From NCBI GenBank assembly GCA_000482145.1, contig AUXH01000042.1, positions 1-58,262 of the forward strand: 58,262 nt of DNA, read 5' to 3'. Below are positions 54,140 to 58,262 of the stretch, one piece after another. Both the position numbers and the translations under genes were made by a program. Under the pieces are notes generated by a model. It did not search any database. It had not been told where the DNA came from and saw only the letters and a program-made list of their open reading frames with translations. Source of the stretch: Strigomonas culicis. Lineage: Eukaryota; Euglenozoa; Kinetoplastea; Trypanosomatida; Trypanosomatidae. Positions within the stretch are counted from its first letter, which is position 1, and the number at the start of each line of letters is the position of its first letter.

Positions 54140-57100
54140 CTAGGCATCCGTCACAAAGCGCTTACGCCGAAGCATGGAGGCGCAGTTGAGCATCTTTCTA
54201 CCCAGCACGAGAGAGCACATCTCATTGAAGGAGATCGTCTCCCTGTCCTCGAACAGGCGCTGCAGGTTCGCCCGCGTGAAGGGGTCCGCGTCGCCGACCG
54301 TGTTGGTCGCCTTCATGTGGAAGACGGAGAAGAGCTGCTCCAGTGTGAGCCGCCCAGGCGCCTCGGGGAGGGAGAAGAGGTGAAACGCCTTCTGCACGCC
54401 GCGGAGCGGCTGCGCGTCGGCACACAGAAACCACAGCAGCTCGGACGGGTTCAGCAGGCCCGTCGTGCGGTGCGCAAACGTCGCCCAGAGCGCCTTCGTG
54501 TAGGCCTCTAAGCGCTCGTTGCTCATGCACTGGTCGAAGTAAAAGGGAATGTCGAAAAAGTCGGTGTCCGTCAACGGGTCCCAGCCTAAGTTTTCGCGCG
54601 TCTCCAGCAGCTGCGGGACGGTCACCTCCGGCACGTAGAAGGCGCTGGTGGCGGCGCCCGCCTGCGAGGTGGACACGCAGAAGAAGAGCAGGTGCACCAC
54701 GAGCTCCCGCCAGTCGATGATGCCCTTCCGATGGACATCGAAGGCGGTGAAGAGCTGCTCCACCGAAAAGAGCGTCATGTTCGGCGCGGCAGCCCCGCCA
54801 AAGTCGCTCTGCTGCACCAAGTGCAGAAAGTCCGCGCGGCACAGCGCGTAGTCGGGCGCCACAGTCCAGAAGAGATGGATCAGATCCATCAGCCTGCGGC
54901 TGCTGAGCGTGCCGTGAATAAGCGTCGGCGGCGCCGCCACGTCCTGAAAGAGCGGCACGTCCGTGATGAAGCTAGGGTCCATCGTCGGCGACGGCGGATG
55001 CGCGCCGGCCGAATCGCCGCGCTCGTGGATCGCGAAGGTGCCGCAGCCCAGATGCATCGGTGGGCAGTGCTTCTCCACCTCGATGCAGCTGCGAATGGTG
55101 TACAGCGCCGTGTTGACGGCAGACGCGTCCTTCGTGAAGATGCCTTGGGCCTCCGCATGCAAGGTGGACTTGAGGTGCTGCACGTAGCTTTGGCTGTCGT
55201 TCAGAAAGCGGTGCACAAACGAGCTGACCTTCTCAAGCCGTCCGAGCGCAACGGCGAGCTCCTGCTCGATCACAGGCATCGCCTTGGTCGCCACAAACGC
55301 GACCTTCTGCGCCGACACCGTCACGGCCGCCTTCTTGATGGCTTTGCTATTGTTGACATCGGTCGACATCTTGACTCGCTCGAACAGGTTCGTCAGCGAC
55401 GCTGTTAGGCGCGTCATCCATTCCGTAAAGATGTCCTCGGCCCCCTTCTCCGGCTGGTCGTCCGCCCTGGCGTGGTTGCGCTTGCCGGCCACCGTCTTGG
55501 GCTTGGCGGTGCGCGAGGGCGCGGCGTCGGCCCCCAGTGCCTCGGCCCGCGCGTTGGCCGACTTCATGAGCTCCACCTCACCGCTGATCTCCTCGAGCGC
55601 GAGGGGCTCGTCGACGAGGGCGCTGAAGTACTGCAGGGCGACGTTGCACATGAGCCAGAAGCGCTCCTGCTCCATCTGCGCCAGCGAAAGGCCCACGTTG
55701 CAGACGTTCGTCTCCCACTCGTCGACGAAGATGTCCTTCTTCGTGATTCGCTCAATCAGCGCCGTGCACTGGGTGCGACGCGACTGAACGCAGAAGAACA
55801 GGGAGTCGGCCAAGTCGTCCGTATAGACGTGCAGCTCCTCCTTGCAGGAGAGGTTGCTGCGGACGCTGTTCGGCAGCTCGTTGAACCGACGCACAAAGCG
55901 GTCCAGCACCTCCTGCTTCTCATCCGGCTGCTCCCAGAACTGCGTCAGCTGCCCGGTGGTGAAGGTTTTGTAGCGGAGCAGGAGGTGGGTCAGCTCATCC
56001 AGCTGCTCCCAGGACCACGCGTACTGGCTCTCGTAGGGCGTGCTGAACTCCTCCACGCGCTTCAGGAGCAGGTCCGGCAGCTCACCCGGCATGCGGCAGA
56101 AGGGCTCCTCCTCCTCGTGCGGCTCGAGCTCCGCCGGGAGGGGCACACCCTTCTCCGTGTAGATGGCGATGAGGCGGCAGCGCTCCGCCTCCCGGGCGGC
56201 CGCCTGCTCGCGCGTCTGGCGCTGCAGGTCCGCGATGCGGACCTCGGACGCCTTCATCGTGTGGTAAAGCTTCTTGCCGATCTCGAACGACGCGAGCGCG
56301 GTCCCGACCAGTTCGTTCGCCTCCGCCTCCACCGCGGCCATGTCCTTGTTGCCGTCTATCTCATGCACCACGTTCATGATGCCGCGGTGCTGCCGGAGCC
56401 ACTGTATCATCGTGCGCCACTGCCGCTCCTGCTGGAGCACAATGTCGTGCAGCTGCGCTGTGTTGGCGCGCGTGCGATCCACGTTGAGCAGAAAGGGCAT
56501 CCGCTCGGGCGGAGGCGGGGCGTACACCATGTGGTACTCTTCCCCGGTTTCCCGGTCCATACGAAGACCGGCAAACCGGGTAAAGATCTCCTGCGGATTG
56601 CACTGTATGTACAAGATGGAGGAGAATAACGCGCCGTAGGGCTCCAGCTCACGCTCCGCCTTGGCAATGAATTCCTTCTCGCCTTGAATGAGCGATTCCA
56701 CGTCTTCTACTTTGGGGAGTACGGGTGGCGGCAGCTGGCTCAGGTCTACACCCTTGCGCGGCGCCTTTGGCTTTATTTCCTTCTTCACCTGCTCGCCGAA
56801 TTTCACGCGCTCCACCTGCCAAAGCGACGTCGCAGGCGCGGCGTGCTCGCCGTCCGCGGACGCCGGCACCGTCTGCGCCGGCTCATCCCTCTCCGCCTCC
56901 CCCTCCTCCACCCTCTCGGCCGCCCGCAGCCGCTCCTCTTCCTTGCTTCGCAGCCACCGCTCATAGACCGCCTCATACGGGTGGCGCGTCTCGGGCAGCA
57001 GCACGCCCTCCACCACCTCGTACTCGTGGGGGCGGTGGAAGACGCTGTCCATGACGAGGCCCTGGCACTCGGGCCCCTGCGCGTCCTGCAGCTGCAGGCG

Positions 57101-58135
57101 GAAGAGCTCGGAGAGCAGGGCGATGTCAACCGCGCCGCCCTTGTACAGCACGTCGTGCACGCGCCGGCCCGCGAGGACCCAGTCGTTGTGGGCGCTCGGC
57201 TTCTTCTTGGGACTCTCCCCCGTGGAGGTCTCTGCCTCCACAAAGGACACCGTCTCTAGCTCCTGCGCGGCCGCAGCCAGCGCGCGCTCAATCAGCATGC
57301 TGTCTGAGAAGCAGCCAAAGTGCTGCTCTTCCACCAGCTGCTTCGTGAGAAGAGACTTGCCGCTGTACTTGGGGCCCTCCACGATGAAAAGGGGGAGCTC
57401 GCACACGTCAAAGAAGCAGGGCCGCTTTTGCCGCTCATCCAGCGCGTGGTACATGGTGCCCAAGACCTCCACCATGACGTCACTGGTCAGATGGTAGGCA
57501 TTGCCACCAAATATCGTTTCGAACGCCTCGTTCGTCGCGACCGCTGTGTCGAGAGGCGTGGCACGCACCTCCCGCATGACGTGGCGGAGAATAAAGGGTG
57601 TGAGCGTGCTCTCCTTGACGTTCGTGATGCCGTACTCTTCAATGGACGCCTCACTGAGCGCGTGCGCCTTCATGATCTCCGCTAACGCATCCGACACCGC
57701 CTGTTCCTTCGCTGCTATTTCCTCCGTCTCGCACTGTCTCTTGGCGATCTCCCACCTCCGCTGGTCGCTCTCGGCTATGTTACGGAGTTCGTTTTTCTCC
57801 CGCGCCGTCATGGTCTCCAAGTAGGCTGCGTGCTGGTCGCTCTGGTGCCTCTTGGCCGCCTCGTACTTCATGCGCTGCTCGACGGAGTGGTCGCACAGCA
57901 TACTCCACCACTTCGCGGTGCGCTTCAGCGCACCAAACAGATTTTTCTCCGCCGACGAGCTGGCGTCGATGTGGCCCCGCGTGTCCTGGCTCAGCTCCCG
58001 TTGGATCACGTGTTGCCTCTCGCGCTCGACGGCTATGATGAACTCATTGCGCAGACGTTTTCTCTCTTGCTGCCGCCTCTCGTTCGCCAGCCGTGCATTC
58101 TTTAAGTTGTGCACATAGGCGTTAGAGGCATCCAT
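54140..58135 (-). CDS. SPEF2: Central-pair protein SPEF2/CPC1-like, with adenylate-kinase-like P-loop and EF-hand
   Basis: 1331 residues, the largest gene here. The N-terminal 165 residues are a charged coiled coil (ERRQQERKRLRNEF and similar). An adenylate-kinase-like domain begins near 245 with LPLFIVEGPKYSGKSLLTKQ (P-loop 254-261). Long helical stretches follow, with a Pro-rich segment and ILYIQCNPQEIFTRFAG, a nucleotide-kinase-like piece. Near the C-terminus AFDVHRKGIIDWRELVVHLL is an EF-hand-like motif. This order matches Chlamydomonas CPC1 and vertebrate SPEF2, a projection protein of the C1 central-pair microtubule needed for flagellar beat. The calponin-homology domain that starts SPEF2 is not seen; the first ATG after the splice site starts at coiled coil. 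Confidence 0.75.
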   Translation of the reverse strand: MDASNAYVHNLKNARLANERRQQERKRLRNEFIIAVERERQHVIQRELSQDTRGHIDASSSAEKNLFGALKRTAKWWSMLCDHSVEQRMKYEAAKRHQSDQHAAYLETMTAREKNELRNIAESDQRRWEIAKRQCETEEIAAKEQAVSDALAEIMKAHALSEASIEEYGITNVKESTLTPFILRHVMREVRATPLDTAVATNEAFETIFGGNAYHLTSDVMVEVLGTMYHALDERQKRPCFFDVCELPLFIVEGPKYSGKSLLTKQLVEEQHFGCFSDSMLIERALAAAAQELETVSFVEAETSTGESPKKKPSAHNDWVLAGRRVHDVLYKGGAVDIALLSELFRLQLQDAQGPECQGLVMDSVFHRPHEYEVVEGVLLPETRHPYEAVYERWLRSKEEERLRAAERVEEGEAERDEPAQTVPASADGEHAAPATSLWQVERVKFGEQVKKEIKPKAPRKGVDLSQLPPPVLPKVEDVESLIQGEKEFIAKAERELEPYGALFSSILYIQCNPQEIFTRFAGLRMDRETGEEYHMVYAPPPPERMPFLLNVDRTRANTAQLHDIVLQQERQWRTMIQWLRQHRGIMNVVHEIDGNKDMAAVEAEANELVGTALASFEIGKKLYHTMKASEVRIADLQRQTREQAAAREAERCRLIAIYTEKGVPLPAELEPHEEEEPFCRMPGELPDLLLKRVEEFSTPYESQYAWSWEQLDELTHLLLRYKTFTTGQLTQFWEQPDEKQEVLDRFVRRFNELPNSVRSNLSCKEELHVYTDDLADSLFFCVQSRRTQCTALIERITKKDIFVDEWETNVCNVGLSLAQMEQERFWLMCNVALQYFSALVDEPLALEEISGEVELMKSANARAEALGADAAPSRTAKPKTVAGKRNHARADDQPEKGAEDIFTEWMTRLTASLTNLFERVKMSTDVNNSKAIKKAAVTVSAQKVAFVATKAMPVIEQELAVALGRLEKVSSFVHRFLNDSQSYVQHLKSTLHAEAQGIFTKDASAVNTALYTIRSCIEVEKHCPPMHLGCGTFAIHERGDSAGAHPPSPTMDPSFITDVPLFQDVAAPPTLIHGTLSSRRLMDLIHLFWTVAPDYALCRADFLHLVQQSDFGGAAAPNMTLFSVEQLFTAFDVHRKGIIDWRELVVHLLFFCVSTSQAGAATSAFYVPEVTVPQLLETRENLGWDPLTDTDFFDIPFYFDQCMSNERLEAYTKALWATFAHRTTGLLNPSELLWFLCADAQPLRGVQKAFHLFSLPEAPGRLTLEQLFSVFHMKATNTVGDADPFTRANLQRLFEDRETISFNEMCSLVLGRKMLNCASMLRRKRFVTDA

Positions 58136-58194
58136 AGTCGTGTATAGGTGTGACTATCTCTCTAGACTAAAAACAAAAATGAAAAGAAAAATGA

Positions 58195-58246
<52 letters not shown>

Positions 58247-58262
58247 TAGTAGTGTGTAGTAG
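58136..58262 (-). promoter_or_regulatory. Predicted trans-splice acceptor of the SPEF2-like gene with long (CT)n tract
   Basis: On the coding strand a (CT)n tract (58242-58199) and a U-rich run lead to TTTTTAG, with AG at 58168-58167. The ATG is 31 bases further. The plus-strand sequence at the window's right end (58243-58262) is AGT-rich. Confidence 0.5.

Noticed and set aside
1..58262. Retroposon, transposon or CRISPR array
   Set aside because: No reverse transcriptase, transposase, terminal repeats or spaced direct repeats were seen on either strand.

Overview
The window is nuclear DNA from a trypanosomatid (Kinetoplastea). I recognise 36 protein genes. All lie on the minus strand, none shows an intron, and each is separated from the next by about 270 to 1400 bases of A/T-rich DNA carrying long pyrimidine tracts on the coding strand. 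That is the layout of the inside of one polycistronic transcription unit, with mRNAs separated by spliced-leader trans-splicing and polyadenylation. Coding regions are G+C-rich, spacers A+T-rich. Gene content is kinetoplastid-specific in places: SAS6-like, the Z-alpha protein RBP7910, cap methyltransferase MTr1 and a divergent ORC4. From memory (not checked here), the order SEC23, MAP kinase KFR1/MPK1, BDP1, RBP7910, PGAM, MTr1, prolyl oligopeptidase, ORC4 matches the right part of Leishmania chromosome 36 and Trypanosoma brucei chromosome 10. I cannot name the genus.

Coordinates run against transcription, so the most upstream gene is at the right. Right end (58-49 kb): a SPEF2/CPC1-like central-pair protein, RFC3, a small basic protein, ORC4. 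49-40 kb: prolyl oligopeptidase, a TMEM184-like membrane protein, a DRC12-like coiled coil, a small cytochrome-b5-like protein, MTr1, PGAM and an 81-residue membrane protein. 40-26 kb: SAS6-like, RBP7910, a polytopic membrane protein, a mitochondrial carrier, a large Cys-rich protein, DRC1, and a one-TM protein. 26-16 kb: a protein with a PHRF1/SCAF-like N-terminal helical motif, an acyl-CoA-binding protein, a protein-isoaspartate methyltransferase, two tandem dienelactone-hydrolase-like genes, the TFIIIB subunit BDP1, a GAF-like protein and a four-TM protein. 16-1 kb: ESF1, a COP9-signalosome-4-like PCI protein, a membrane-anchored unknown, a MAP kinase, a Ser/Thr-Pro-rich disordered protein, a four-TM protein, an LRAT/NlpC-like protein without its cysteine, a CID-domain protein, SEC23, and a REEP/Yop1 protein cut by the window edge.

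The genes are not one pathway, as is normal for these units. Loose themes recur: axoneme and basal body (SPEF2, DRC1, DRC12-like, SAS6-like), transcription and RNA processing (BDP1, CID, SCAF-like, MTr1, RBP7910, ESF1), replication (ORC4, RFC3) and early secretory membranes (SEC23, REEP). I found no convincing tRNA, rRNA, snRNA, mobile element or CRISPR array. The most notable observations are a gene-conversion-like block of 373 identical bases between the two hydrolase genes, an exact 33+33-residue tandem repeat at the BDP1 C-terminus, a possible pair of RNA polymerase II CTD readers, and a likely pseudo-enzyme of the permuted NlpC/LRAT fold.
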